Positions 36,258-44,649 of a stretch of DNA of 64,000 nucleotides are shown piece after piece (the stretch's first letter is position 1; each line of letters starts with the position of its first letter). Source of the DNA: Thiobacillus sp. (GTDB lineage Bacteria > Pseudomonadota > Gammaproteobacteria > Burkholderiales > Thiobacillaceae); NCBI GenBank assembly GCA_024235835.1, contig JACKLQ010000005.1:11821-75820 (forward strand). Direction: 5' to 3'. A model generated the notes under the pieces. It was not told the DNA's origin. It was given only the letters and a program-made list of their open reading frames with translations, and searched no databases. A program made the position numbers and the translations under genes.

Positions 36258-37055
36258 TCAGGCAGCCTTGCGACGACGGGCCATGAAGCCCACCAGGCCC
36301 AGACCGGCCAGCATCAGGGCGTAGGTCTCGGGTTCGGGTACCGGGGTGATCAGCAATCCGCCATCGGCGGACAGGGTTGCGAAATTGGCCAGATCCAGTT
36401 GCTTGACCTTGGTGGTGGTGGAGCCAGAGGCCACGGTTTCGTAGAACATCCAGATGCCCAGGCTGTCGCCGATGCCGCCGTCATTGGCGAAGTCGGCCTT
36501 GCCGCCGATGTTGTTGCCCCAAATCACGCCACCGGAGTAAGCATTGCCATCGGCGGAAGTGGCGGTGCCGGAGGCATTGATGGCGTTGGAAGTGTTGTCG
36601 CCAAGGGGGTTGACAGCAGCCAGATGGGTGGCGGCACCGCCAGACCAACCGCGGAATTGAGCATAGGTCTGGGTGGAACCGGCGAATCCGGTGGCCACGG
36701 TGAGGGCCGCACGGTCGGCACTGAAGGCATCGAAGCCCGCCACGTTCCAGCGCAGGTTGCCCAGGTCGCTGGTTTGCCCCAGGAAGCTGGTCATCAGGGC
36801 ATCGGCGGCAAAGGAGAATGTGGGCTGGGGGGCAACGGCCACGGGAGATGCCAGGGCGGAGGCGAAATCATTCAGGGTGATGCCCAGATCCCGGGTGTAG
36901 GACCGGTCATCGGCGGCTTCGGCGGTGCCGTTGTTGTCCCACACGGACAGGAACAACTCGCCGTTTCCGGGGCTGTTCAGACCGTTGTCGATCTTGGCCT
37001 GGGCGGCGCCAGAGGCAGCCAGCAGGCCGGCCAGGGCGATGAGGTGCAGTTTCAT
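36258..37055 (-). CDS. PEP-CTERM secreted protein upstream of the PstS-like gene
   Basis: ATG 37055 is preceded by AGGAG. The 265-residue product has a signal peptide (MKLHLIALAGLLAASGAAQA), then NGELFLSVWDNNGTAEAADDRSYTRDLGITLNDF, a start seen in several PEP-CTERM proteins of unknown function. It ends VPEPETYALMLAGLGLVGFMARRRKAA. It is the only PEP-CTERM gene of the window on the minus strand and lies 71 bp upstream of the PstS-like gene. Palindrome D lies 254 bp upstream of its start. Confidence 0.83.
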   Translation of the reverse strand: MKLHLIALAGLLAASGAAQAKIDNGLNSPGNGELFLSVWDNNGTAEAADDRSYTRDLGITLNDFASALASPVAVAPQPTFSFAADALMTSFLGQTSDLGNLRWNVAGFDAFSADRAALTVATGFAGSTQTYAQFRGWSGGAATHLAAVNPLGDNTSNAINASGTATSADGNAYSGGVIWGNNIGGKADFANDGGIGDSLGIWMFYETVASGSTTTKVKQLDLANFATLSADGGLLITPVPEPETYALMLAGLGLVGFMARRRKAA

Positions 37056-37378
37056 ACTTGAATCTCCTGTAGGGTCAAACGTCGAAAAGCAGTGCGGGGC
37101 GACATCCCCAGGGACCATCCCAGTCTCCAAGGAGGCAGAACCGTAGCGGGGCGCCAGGCCACCTTAACGCCAGGCTGTTACACATTTAATGGCTGCAACA
37201 CCATGATAAATAAGCCTTTTTGCTCACATGGCGGCAAACGGGAACCATGGCCCAATCAAATGTTAGGGAGCTTGAATGACAGTTCGTCCGCGCCCGGACG
37301 ATCGAAAAATGAGCCGAATGGCTCATACATGTGGATCCCGGTCAGGGTTTGGCTGTGTCCAGTGGGTGGAATTGAAGT
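37056..37378. other. Intergenic region upstream of the minus-strand PEP-CTERM gene
   Basis: 323 bp without a convincing gene. It is locally AT-richer (around 37180-37270), as promoters often are, and holds palindrome D and a small hairpin (CGTCCG / CGGACG, 37285-37300) behind the pseudopilin gene. I could not fix a promoter. Confidence 0.6.
37309..37326. promoter_or_regulatory. 18-bp palindrome, copy D
   Basis: ATGAGCCGAATGGCTCAT matches copy C at 17 of 18 bases. It is upstream of the PEP-CTERM gene 36258-37055 and 53 bp past the stop of the pseudopilin gene. Confidence 0.6.
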
Positions 37379-38224
37379 TCAGCGGACCGCACTGCAGGCC
37401 TGGAATGTCCGGTTGGCTGCGCCCATGCATGCCTGCCAGGCCTGACGGTCTCTTTCCATGATGGAGCCGCAGGCCAGGTTGTCCCGCAAACGGGCGCTGT
37501 GGCACGCGGAAAGCTGCTGGGCTCTGGTCAACTCGCCGCCGGTGCCGGTGGCTGTTTCGGAGGTCGGGAATGGCGTGCCTTCCGCCGAGTCGTCGGTGCC
37601 ATGCTGGCTGCTTGTGAAGGGTACCGAAGAATCGCCCCAGGCTTCGCCCTGCCCAACTTCTCCCGGGGAATGGACTTTGCTTTCGCCGGACTGATCGTTG
37701 GCAAGCGAGCCAACTTGCGCCACTACCGGATTGCCGACCATGTATTGAAATACCCAGCTACTGTATTTCCGGGCGCCCGAGAAAATGGCATAAGAGGCAG
37801 GGAAGTTGCCCGTCTTCCGCGGGGCTTTCTCCGACAGGCTGTATACCCCGGCAATCCCGGGGTTAGGCCCTTTCACCAGCCCCCACTCCACCGAACCAGT
37901 CATGGGGTCCTTATAAAGCCGACGAAGATGGCGGATGGTGTTCGGAAAGCGGGGGTCACGCAGCAGTTCTTCCAGATTCTTCGGCAGGCGCCGGGCCTGT
38001 CCCTGGGGCAAGGAGACATTCCAGAAACTTTCTATGGCCCTGCGGTACTGGTCGCCCACGAACAGCAGTTCCCTTTCCTTCTCCCTTTGGACGGTGGTCT
38101 GCCAGACCGTGCCTACCGCAGCCATGGCCACTCCCAGTATGGCGACGAAGAACATCACCCAGACCAGGGTGAATCCGCGCTGGCCATGGCGGTACGACGG
38201 GTTGGTCAGAAAAATTCCATGCAT
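37379..38224 (-). CDS. Type II secretion/type IV pilus pseudopilin-like protein
   Basis: The 281-residue product has a prepilin-type N-terminus: RGFTLVWVMFFVAILGVAMAAVG, cut after Gly, followed by QREKERELLFVGDQYRRAIESFW, characteristic of a betaproteobacterial pseudopilin-like family. Position 5 after the cleavage site is Trp, not the usual Glu, as in initiating or tip-type minor pseudopilins and this family. The middle (residues 60-150) forms the globular part; the C-terminal 60 residues are Ser/Thr/Gly-rich with four Cys near the end. No other secretion genes lie nearby. It sits 60 bp after the regulator gene and may be co-transcribed with it. Confidence 0.8.
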   Translation of the reverse strand: MHGIFLTNPSYRHGQRGFTLVWVMFFVAILGVAMAAVGTVWQTTVQREKERELLFVGDQYRRAIESFWNVSLPQGQARRLPKNLEELLRDPRFPNTIRHLRRLYKDPMTGSVEWGLVKGPNPGIAGVYSLSEKAPRKTGNFPASYAIFSGARKYSSWVFQYMVGNPVVAQVGSLANDQSGESKVHSPGEVGQGEAWGDSSVPFTSSQHGTDDSAEGTPFPTSETATGTGGELTRAQQLSACHSARLRDNLACGSIMERDRQAWQACMGAANRTFQACSAVR

Positions 38225-38284
38225 CAGATCGTCTGGGGCTTGCCCGGCGTGGGCCGGAACGGTTCCTGCTGCCGGAAGCTGGCT

Positions 38285-39067
38285 TCAGAACTCCTCCCTG
38301 GAGGGTCTTATCAAACCGAGGCGTATGGCCTCGGCCACGGCCTGGCCCCGCGTGCGCACATTGAGCTTGCCGCGGATGTTCTGCATGTGGTTCTTGGCGG
38401 TCATCACGCTGAGACTGAGGTTCAGGGCGACATCGGCATTGGACATGCCGTCCCGCACCATCTCCAGTACCTGGATCTCCCGCGCGGTGAGCAAGTTTCC
38501 CAGGCGGCTTGAAGTGGCTTGGCCGACGCTGTCCGAGGCGACCACGCGGGCATAGGTCGCCGAAAGGATGGGCATCAGCATTTCCAGCAGGTAGGCGGTT
38601 CGCTCGTCCAGACGCTGAACTCGGCTGAATCCGAACCAGAACTGGACGCCGCCATTGGGGCCCAGCAGCGCATGGGATGCGATGTTCCTGAGTTCCAGGC
38701 GAGACAGCGTGTCCACCGTGGCGATATCGCAGGTACCCCTTCCTTCGGGCGAAGGCAGAATGCACGGGCGCTGAGTAATCCGCCAATGACGTATGGCCAT
38801 GGTGACCAGGCCATGACGGGGGTTGCACACGATCTCGAAGTGTTCCTGGCGGAAATACCGGCTGGCGCTGAAATAGCGCAGTTTCAAATCCCCATGCCCC
38901 TGTTCGGCATGGCCGCAGAGCAGTATTTCATGGGGCAGCAGCATGAATACCGGCCCCTGGACCCACGTAAAAAATTGCTTTGCGTTGCAGACTGCCAGCG
39001 AAGTTTCCAGGATATGCGTGATTCGGTAGCGGTCCTCGGCATCCACCAGTTGATGTGCTGCTTTCAT
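38285..39067 (-). CDS. epsA: EpsA-like LuxR-family transcriptional regulator (PEP-CTERM/XrtB-associated)
   Basis: I start at 39067 (MKAAHQLVDAEDRYR); upstream codons look non-coding. The 260-residue product has an N-terminal sensor-like domain (residues 1-180) without a receiver Asp pattern, and a C-terminal LuxR-type helix-turn-helix (about 190-250: LTAREIQVLEMVRDGMSNADVA, KNHMQNIRGKLNVRTRGQAVAEA). It resembles EpsA, a regulator found beside exosortase/exopolysaccharide loci of PEP-CTERM bacteria. It is the only regulator of this kind in the window and a candidate for binding the four 18-bp palindromes. The symbol rests on resemblance from memory. Confidence 0.75.
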   Translation of the reverse strand: MKAAHQLVDAEDRYRITHILETSLAVCNAKQFFTWVQGPVFMLLPHEILLCGHAEQGHGDLKLRYFSASRYFRQEHFEIVCNPRHGLVTMAIRHWRITQRPCILPSPEGRGTCDIATVDTLSRLELRNIASHALLGPNGGVQFWFGFSRVQRLDERTAYLLEMLMPILSATYARVVASDSVGQATSSRLGNLLTAREIQVLEMVRDGMSNADVALNLSLSVMTAKNHMQNIRGKLNVRTRGQAVAEAIRLGLIRPSREEF

Positions 39068-39486
39068 GGCCCGGGTGTTCGAGAAGGACTTATGACTTAT
39101 ACGTACCGAATGTGATGATTTGGTGATGGGTTGATGAAGAAGGTCTGACAGACCCCACAGGGCGCAAGAATTCCTGATGTGGAGGGCCTGATGTGGAGGG
39201 CGGTGGCATGGTTGCCTCGATGGACCTGCCCGGCAGATATTCCAGCTATAAGCCATGTGCCGGAATTCTGATGGATGCGGCGCCTTGGTCAGCCATGGTT
39301 CATGGTGGCTGGAAAGTGACGCACCCGCCTTTCGCCAGGCGAAACGCCCTGGGCAAGGCTTGGAACTCGCAACGGTAATGCATGAGGTTGCCCACGGAGG
39401 ATGGGCGCCCCAGGCCCAGCCCGGTGGGCTTGATCAGAATCTGGTCGTGCGTGCCCCGTGCCTTGGCGGCTGGTTCGGGCGGATGC
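39068..39486. other. Intergenic region between epsA-like gene and suhB
   Basis: 419 bp without a supported gene; short open frames here lack ribosome sites and protein-like composition. It contains a small palindrome GGTCTGACAGACC (39142-39154) upstream of the regulator and a tandem CTGATGTGGAGGG repeat (about 39176-39204). The epsA promoter should lie here. Confidence 0.6.
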
Positions 39487-40296
39487 TCAGCCCTTCAGTT
39501 CGGCGGTGACGTGGGGTTCGATGGCCTGCAGCAACTGCACGAACACCTTGGGGTTGCCGGCCACCACGTGACCGTTTTCCAGGTAGTTTTCGTTTCCGGC
39601 GAAGTCGCTCACCAAGCCACCCGCCTCCATGATCAGCAGGCAGCCGGCGGCGATGTCCCAGGGGCTTAGGCCGATTTCGAAGAAGCCGTCCATGTGGCCG
39701 GCGGCCACCCAGGCCAGGTCCAGGGCGGCGGAGCCGGGACGGCGCAGGCCGGCGGTCTTCCGCACCAGGTCCTTGAACATGCCCATGTAGGCGTCCAGGT
39801 GGGTGAAGTCGCGGAAGGGGAAGCCGGTGCCGATGAGGCTGTCCTGCAGCTTGTCCCGGCGGGTGACGCGGATGCGGCGCTCGTTGAGGAAGGCACCCCG
39901 GCCCCGGCTGGCGGTGTAGAGATCGTTGCGAACCGGGTCGTAGATCACGGCCTGGGAGAGCTGGCCCCGGTACAGCAGGGCGATGGAGACGGCGTACTGG
40001 GGCACGCCGTGGAGGAAGTTTGTGGTGCCGTCCAGGGGGTCGATGATCCACTGGTATTCGGATTCGCCCACTTCGCCGCCGGATGCACCCGTTTCCTCCC
40101 CCAGGATGGCATGTCTGGGGTAGGCCTCCAGCAGGGTCTGGATGATGGCCTGTTCCGCCATCTGGTCCACTTCGCTGACGAAGTCGTTCTCGCGCTTGAC
40201 GCGCACGGTGAGGCGGTCCACGTTAAGACTGCCGCGGTTGATGATGGCGCCAGCGCGCCGTGCGGCTTTCACCGCCGTGTTGAGCATCGGGTGCAT
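39487..40296 (-). CDS. suhB: Inositol-1-monophosphatase SuhB
   Basis: The start at 40296 gives MHPMLNTAVKAARRAG, matching the known SuhB start. The 269-residue enzyme has the metal-binding motifs of the family: EETGASG, WIIDPLDGTTNFLHG and SPWDIAAGCLLIMEAGG. It dephosphorylates myo-inositol-1-phosphate using magnesium; in enterobacteria SuhB also joins rRNA antitermination complexes. It is divergent from trmJ with only 40 bp between them, the usual betaproteobacterial arrangement. Confidence 0.96.
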   Translation of the reverse strand: MHPMLNTAVKAARRAGAIINRGSLNVDRLTVRVKRENDFVSEVDQMAEQAIIQTLLEAYPRHAILGEETGASGGEVGESEYQWIIDPLDGTTNFLHGVPQYAVSIALLYRGQLSQAVIYDPVRNDLYTASRGRGAFLNERRIRVTRRDKLQDSLIGTGFPFRDFTHLDAYMGMFKDLVRKTAGLRRPGSAALDLAWVAAGHMDGFFEIGLSPWDIAAGCLLIMEAGGLVSDFAGNENYLENGHVVAGNPKVFVQLLQAIEPHVTAELKG

Positions 40297-40336
40297 GGTT
40301 GTATAAAGAGCGTTTGAATTCGGCGTCGATTTTACC

Positions 40337-41065
40337 GTGAACCAGCCCATTTCCTTAGCCAATATACGCATCGTCCTCCTGGAAACCAGCCACCCGGGCA
40401 ACCTGGGAGCCGTGGCCCGGGCCATGAAGGTCATGGGTTTGAGCGACCTTCGCCTGGTCACGCCCAAGTGCGCGATCGATGACGAGGCCCGGGCCCGGGC
40501 CTCCGGTGCGGTGGATGTGCTGGAGGCGGCCCGGCTCTGCGCCAGCCTGGACGAGGCCCTGGCGGACACGGTGCTGGCGGCGGCCTGCACATCCCGACGC
40601 CGGGATTTGCCTCATCCCGCCTATACCCCGCGCCAGGCCGCTCCGGAACTGCTTGACCTGGCAGGCTCCGCGCCCGTCGCCATTGTCTTCGGCTCCGAAA
40701 CCTTCGGCCTCTCGAATGAACAACTCATGAAATGCCGCTGGCTCATCAACATCCCCACCAATCCTGATTACGCCTCCCTGAACCTGGGGGCGGCAGTGCA
40801 GGTCGTGGCCTATGAACTGCGTAGCAGCCTGATGGACGCGCCTCTGGCCCTGCCGGAGTTCGAGCCGGCCACCCACCAGGCGGTGGAGGCCCTGCTGGCG
40901 GAGATGGAGCGCACCCTGGTGGACATCGGCTTCCTGGATCCGGCCCACCCCAAGCGGCTCATGCCCCGTTTGCGGCGCTTCTTCGCCAAGGCCGGGCTGG
41001 AAAAGGAGGAGGTGGCCATCTGGCGGGGCATCCTCGGTGCGGCCAAGGGGGGAATCAAGCCTTGA
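40337..41065 (+). CDS. trmJ: tRNA (cytidine/uridine-2'-O)-methyltransferase TrmJ
   Basis: The 242-residue protein starts at GTG 40337. It has the SPOUT (SpoU) methyltransferase core: ETSHPGNLGAVARAMKVMGL, IVFGSETFGLSNEQL and NIPTNPDYASLNLGAAVQVVAYEL, the last forming the knot that binds S-adenosylmethionine. The C-terminal helical tail (about residues 170-240) is typical of TrmJ. It methylates the ribose at tRNA position 32. cysE and the isc genes follow. Confidence 0.94.
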   Translation: MNQPISLANIRIVLLETSHPGNLGAVARAMKVMGLSDLRLVTPKCAIDDEARARASGAVDVLEAARLCASLDEALADTVLAAACTSRRRDLPHPAYTPRQAAPELLDLAGSAPVAIVFGSETFGLSNEQLMKCRWLINIPTNPDYASLNLGAAVQVVAYELRSSLMDAPLALPEFEPATHQAVEALLAEMERTLVDIGFLDPAHPKRLMPRLRRFFAKAGLEKEEVAIWRGILGAAKGGIKP

Positions 41066-41143
41066 ACCGGAACGTGTGCCGAATTTGACCGGATTGGTCG
41101 GGAATTGGGACAATTCGCTCCTTAATCTTTTCTGAATATTCAA

Positions 41144-41893
41144 ATGTTCGCCAGACTGCGGGAAGACATCCGTGTCGTGTTCGACCGGGACCCGGCGGCG
41201 CGCACCTTCTTCGAGGTGCTGACGACGTACCCGGGGCTGCATGCCATTCTTTGGCATCGCATGTCCCATGGTCTGTGGCATATGGGGTTCAAGTGGCTGG
41301 CGCGGCTGTCCAGCACCATCGCCCGCTGGTTCACCGGCATCGAGATCCACCCGGGCGCCAGGATCGGCCGCCGGGTGTTCATCGATCACGGCATGGGCGT
41401 GGTGATCGGCGAGACGGCGGAGATCGGCGACGACTGCACCCTTTATCACGGTGTGACGCTGGGCGGCACTTCCTGGCAGAAGGGCAAGCGGCATCCCACC
41501 CTGGAGGCGGGGGTCATCGTCGGCGCGGGGGCCAAGGTGCTGGGTCCCATTACCCTGGGAGCCGGCGCCAAGGTGGGCTCCAACGCGGTGGTGGTGAAGA
41601 GCGTGCCGGCCGGCGCCACGGCGGTGGGTATTCCCGCCCGCATTCTGGATAGCGAGTCGGACAAGGAAAGGGAAGAAAAGGCCAAGCAGATGGGCTTCTC
41701 CGCCTATGGCGTGGGGGCGGACATGAATGACCCCATGGTGAAGGCCATCCACGGCCTCATCGAGCATTCCTCCAACACCGACAAGCGCCTGGACTGGATC
41801 GTGACAGAGTTGCAGCGCCTGGGAGCCAGTCCTGAAGGGAAGAAACCGGACGACCATTTCGACCCGGATTCCTTAAACAAGATGGTTGATTGA
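41144..41893 (+). CDS. cysE: Serine O-acetyltransferase CysE
   Basis: The 249-residue enzyme begins MFARLREDIRVVFDRDPAARTFFEVL and has the left-handed beta-helix of hexapeptide repeats with GIEIHPGARIGRRVFIDHGMGVVIGETAEIGD, YHGVTLGGT and GAKVGSNAVVVKSVPAG. It acetylates serine with acetyl-CoA, giving O-acetylserine for cysteine synthesis. Placement before iscR ties cysteine supply to IscS, which uses cysteine as sulfur donor. The last 60 residues form a longer tail than in enteric CysE. No strong ribosome site is seen before the ATG. Confidence 0.95.
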   Translation: MFARLREDIRVVFDRDPAARTFFEVLTTYPGLHAILWHRMSHGLWHMGFKWLARLSSTIARWFTGIEIHPGARIGRRVFIDHGMGVVIGETAEIGDDCTLYHGVTLGGTSWQKGKRHPTLEAGVIVGAGAKVLGPITLGAGAKVGSNAVVVKSVPAGATAVGIPARILDSESDKEREEKAKQMGFSAYGVGADMNDPMVKAIHGLIEHSSNTDKRLDWIVTELQRLGASPEGKKPDDHFDPDSLNKMVD

Positions 41894-41908
41894 TTTTTGT
41901 CAGGATGA

Positions 41909-41941
41909 ATAGTTGACTGTTTTTCTCGGGATTAGTAGAGT
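41909..41941 (+). promoter_or_regulatory. iscR promoter with type 1 IscR box
   Basis: The 25-bp stretch 41909-41933 begins ATAGTTGACT and continues through CTCGGGATT, close to the known type 1 IscR site of iscR promoters. It overlaps a -35 element TTGACT (41913-41918); 17 bp later is TAGAGT (41936-41941) as the -10. Holo-IscR bound here would block RNA polymerase, giving autorepression. The iscR ATG is 33 bp downstream. Confidence 0.85.
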
Positions 41942-41974
41942 GGTAGCACCTTATCCCTTCGAGCGAGGCACACC

Positions 41975-42475
41975 ATGCGTCTGACCACCAAAGGCCGTTT
42001 CGCTGTAACCGCCATGATTGACCTGGGCATGCGCCACCAGCGCGGCCCCGTGACCCTGGCTGGCATCAGTGAGCGCCAGCGTATCTCCCTGTCCTATCTG
42101 GAGCAACTGTTCGGGCGCCTGCGCCGGCAGGGCATCGTGGACAGCGTGCGGGGCCCCGGTGGCGGGTACACCCTGGCCTTGCCCATGGACGATATCTCCG
42201 TGGCCAGCATCATCCGTGCCGTGGACGAGCCTATCGACGCCACCCAGTGCGGTGGCCTGGGCAACTGCCATGACGACCGGGAATGCATGACCCATGACTT
42301 GTGGATGAGCCTGAACGCCCGCATCTACGACTATCTGGAATCCGTGCATCTGGGCGAGCTGGTGCGCAAGCAGTTGCAAAAGGAGGCCGACGAAGCGTCC
42401 GGCAAGACTGAAGCAAGGAAGCATGACCACCGCGTCATCGGTTCGGCGGAATTGAAGGCCGTGGTCCACGGCTGA
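41975..42475 (+). CDS. iscR: Iron-sulfur cluster regulator IscR
   Basis: The 166-residue Rrf2-family protein starts MRLTTKGRFAVTAMIDL with a winged helix-turn-helix (residues 10-65; SYLEQLFGRLRRQGIVDSVRGPGGGYTLA). The three cluster-binding Cys are in CGGLGNCHDDREC (C-x5-C-x5-C), as in IscR. With a [2Fe-2S] cluster it represses the isc operon; without it, other targets are controlled. Good match in length and motifs. It leads the isc operon. Confidence 0.97.
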   Translation: MRLTTKGRFAVTAMIDLGMRHQRGPVTLAGISERQRISLSYLEQLFGRLRRQGIVDSVRGPGGGYTLALPMDDISVASIIRAVDEPIDATQCGGLGNCHDDRECMTHDLWMSLNARIYDYLESVHLGELVRKQLQKEADEASGKTEARKHDHRVIGSAELKAVVHG

Positions 42476-42496
42476 ACACGAAGAAAAAGGTTCAAC

Positions 42497-43708
42497 ATGG
42501 TCAAGACCCCCATTTACCTCGACTACTCGGCCACCACCCCGGTGGACCCCCGCGTGGCCGCCCAGATGATTCCCTATCTCACCGAGAAGTTTGGCAATCC
42601 GGCCTCCCGTTCCCACAGCTTTGGCTGGGTGGCGGACGCGGCGGTGGAGGAGGCCCGTGCTCACGTGGCAGCCCTGGTGAACGCCGACCCCAAGGAGATC
42701 GTCTGGACCTCAGGCGCCACCGAATCCAACAACCTGGCCATCAAGGGCGCCGCCCACTTCTATTCCGGCAAGGGCAAGCACCTGATCACAGTGAAGACCG
42801 AGCACAAGGCGGTGCTGGACACCTGCCGGGAACTGGAGCGGGAAGGTTTCGAGGTGACCTACCTGGGCGTGCAGCCCAACGGGCTGCTCGACCTCGAGGA
42901 GCTCAAGTCCGCCATCCGTCCGGACACCATCCTGGTCTCCGTCATGTTCGTGAACAACGAGATCGGCGTCATCCAGGACATCCCGGCCATCGGCGAGCTC
43001 TGCCGCGCCAGTGGCATCATTTTCCACGTGGACGCCGCCCAGGCCACGGGCAAGGTGGAAATCGACCTGCAAAAGCTGAAGGTGGACCTCATGTCCTTCT
43101 CGGCCCACAAGACCTACGGCCCCAAGGGAATCGGCGCGCTGTATGTGCGGCGCAAGCCCCGGGTGCGCCTGGAGGCCCAGATGCATGGCGGCGGGCACGA
43201 GCGCGGCATGCGTTCCGGCACCCTGGCCACCCATCAGATCGTGGGCATGGGCGAGGCCTTCCGCATCGCCAGGCTGGAGATGGGCACCGAGACCGAGCGC
43301 ATCCGGCACCTGCGCGACAAGCTCTGGTACGGCCTGCAGGATATCGAGGAAGTGCACCTGAACGGCGACCTGGAGCGCCGCATCGCCGGCAACCTGAACG
43401 TGAGCTTCAATTTCGTCGAAGGCGAGAGCCTCATCATGGCCATCAAGGACCTGGCCGTGTCCTCCGGCTCCGCCTGCACCTCCGCCAGCCTGGAGCCCTC
43501 CTACGTGCTCAAGGCCCTGGGGCGCAACGACGAGCTGGCCCACAGTTCCATCCGCTTCACCATCGGCCGCTTCACCACCGAGGAAGAGATCGACTACACC
43601 GTCAAGCTGCTGCACGAGAAGATCGGCAAGCTGCGCGAGATGTCCCCCCTGTGGGAGATGTACAAGGACGGCATCGATCTCAACACCGTGCAGTGGGCGG
43701 CACATTAA
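42497..43708 (+). CDS. iscS: Cysteine desulfurase IscS
   Basis: The 403-residue PLP enzyme starts MVKTPIYLDYSATTPVDPRVA. The PLP-binding Lys is in SFSAHKTYGPKGIGALY and the active-site Cys in the loop SGSACTSASLEPSYVLKALG (about residue 327). It takes sulfur from cysteine and passes it to IscU and other acceptors. Length and C-terminal part (SPLWEMYKDGIDLNTVQWAAH) match group I IscS. It begins 21 bp after iscR. Confidence 0.97.
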   Translation: MVKTPIYLDYSATTPVDPRVAAQMIPYLTEKFGNPASRSHSFGWVADAAVEEARAHVAALVNADPKEIVWTSGATESNNLAIKGAAHFYSGKGKHLITVKTEHKAVLDTCRELEREGFEVTYLGVQPNGLLDLEELKSAIRPDTILVSVMFVNNEIGVIQDIPAIGELCRASGIIFHVDAAQATGKVEIDLQKLKVDLMSFSAHKTYGPKGIGALYVRRKPRVRLEAQMHGGGHERGMRSGTLATHQIVGMGEAFRIARLEMGTETERIRHLRDKLWYGLQDIEEVHLNGDLERRIAGNLNVSFNFVEGESLIMAIKDLAVSSGSACTSASLEPSYVLKALGRNDELAHSSIRFTIGRFTTEEEIDYTVKLLHEKIGKLREMSPLWEMYKDGIDLNTVQWAAH

Positions 43709-43716
43709 CTTCGTGT

Positions 43717-43786
43717 GAAGGAGGAAGGGAGAAGGGTCAAGGGTAACAGCGCCACACCCTTCCCCCTTTACCCTTTCCCCTTTACC
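43717..43786. repeat. Inverted array of 7-bp words between iscS and iscU
   Basis: The left arm reads GAAGGAG GAAGGGA GAAGGGT CAAGGGT; the right arm is made of CTTCCCC / CTTTACC / CTTTCCC / CTTTACC words, roughly complementary. The RNA would fold into a long imperfect hairpin. The same design recurs in other gaps of the window. Confidence 0.75.
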
Positions 43787-43805
43787 GCGACGCAAGGAGC
43801 AAAAA

Positions 43806-44237
43806 ATGGCATATAGCGAACAGGTTCTGGACCACTACGAGAATCCCCGCAACGTGGGTGCCTTCGAGAAGGATGATGCCGGTGTGGGCACCGGCATGGT
43901 GGGTGCCCCCGCCTGCGGCGACGTGATGAAGCTGCAGATCAAGGTGAACGAGCAGGGTGTCATCGAGGACGCCAAGTTCAAGACCTATGGCTGCGGCTCC
44001 GCCATTGCTTCCTCTTCCCTGGTGACCGAATGGGTCAAGGGCAAGACCCTGGACGAGGCCATGAACCTCAAGAACACCCAGATCGCCGAGGAACTGGCCC
44101 TGCCGCCGGTGAAGATACACTGCTCCATCCTGGCGGAGGACGCCATCAAGGCGGCCGTGGCGGACTACAAGCAGAAGCATGGCGCCGTTGCTGGCAGCGC
44201 CGAGTACACCGCCTGCAACCCGCCCAAGGAGCACTGA
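43806..44237 (+). CDS. iscU: Iron-sulfur cluster scaffold IscU
   Basis: The 143-residue protein starts MAYSEQVLDHYENPRNVGAF and has the three ligand Cys in APACGDVM, YGCGSAIASSS and KIHCSILAEDAIKAA, with the chaperone-binding LPPVK motif before the third. It receives iron and sulfur for cluster assembly. Usual IscU is about 128 residues; here a tail of about 15 residues (ending EYTACNPPKEH) adds a fourth Cys. GCAAGGAG precedes the ATG. Confidence 0.96.
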   Translation: MAYSEQVLDHYENPRNVGAFEKDDAGVGTGMVGAPACGDVMKLQIKVNEQGVIEDAKFKTYGCGSAIASSSLVTEWVKGKTLDEAMNLKNTQIAEELALPPVKIHCSILAEDAIKAAVADYKQKHGAVAGSAEYTACNPPKEH

Positions 44238-44238
44238 C

Positions 44239-44643
44239 ATGGGCGCCGCAAACTGCGCTGTACCCGAGGGTATGCCCTCCGACGTCTCCCAACTGGGCAT
44301 GGGGCCCGCCGCCCAGGTCGGTTCGGTGACCCTGTCAGAGCGGGCCGCCACCCACATTCGCAACTTCCTGGAGAAGCGCGGCAAGGGCCTGGGCATCAAG
44401 CTGGGCGTGCGCACCTCCGGTTGCTCCGGCATGGCCTACAAGCTGGAGTTCGTGGACGCGGAAGACCCGGAAGACCAGCGCTTCGAGAGCCACGGCGTGG
44501 CCATTTACATCGACCCCAAGAGTCTCTCCTACCTTGCAGGCACCGAGCTGGACTACGTGCGAGAAGGCCTGAACGAGGGCTTCAAGTTCAACAACCCCAA
44601 CGTCAAGTCCGAGTGCGGCTGCGGGGAATCGTTCAACGTCTGA
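44239..44643 (+). CDS. iscA: A-type iron-sulfur carrier IscA with N-terminal extension
   Basis: The conserved core begins at VTLSERAATHIRNFLEKRGKG and has the three Cys in RTSGCSGMAY and ECGCGESF, as in IscA. The start at 44239 has AAGGAG overlapping the end of iscU, giving a 134-residue product with about 27 extra residues before the core. Starting at ATG 44299 would give 114 residues, nearer the usual 107, but that ATG lacks a ribosome site. The extension contains one Cys. It lies one base after the iscU stop. Confidence 0.93.
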   Translation: MGAANCAVPEGMPSDVSQLGMGPAAQVGSVTLSERAATHIRNFLEKRGKGLGIKLGVRTSGCSGMAYKLEFVDAEDPEDQRFESHGVAIYIDPKSLSYLAGTELDYVREGLNEGFKFNNPNVKSECGCGESFNV

Positions 44644-44649
44644 ATTCTT

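Noticed and set aside
39170..39220. Possible sigma-54 promoter (TGGCATGGTTGC) upstream of the epsA-like gene
   Set aside because: The distance between GG and GC is seven rather than ten bases, and it points away from the regulator.
39193..39509. Small + strand frames between the epsA-like gene and suhB
   Set aside because: No ribosome site, no signal or domain, and the longer one runs into the suhB antisense.
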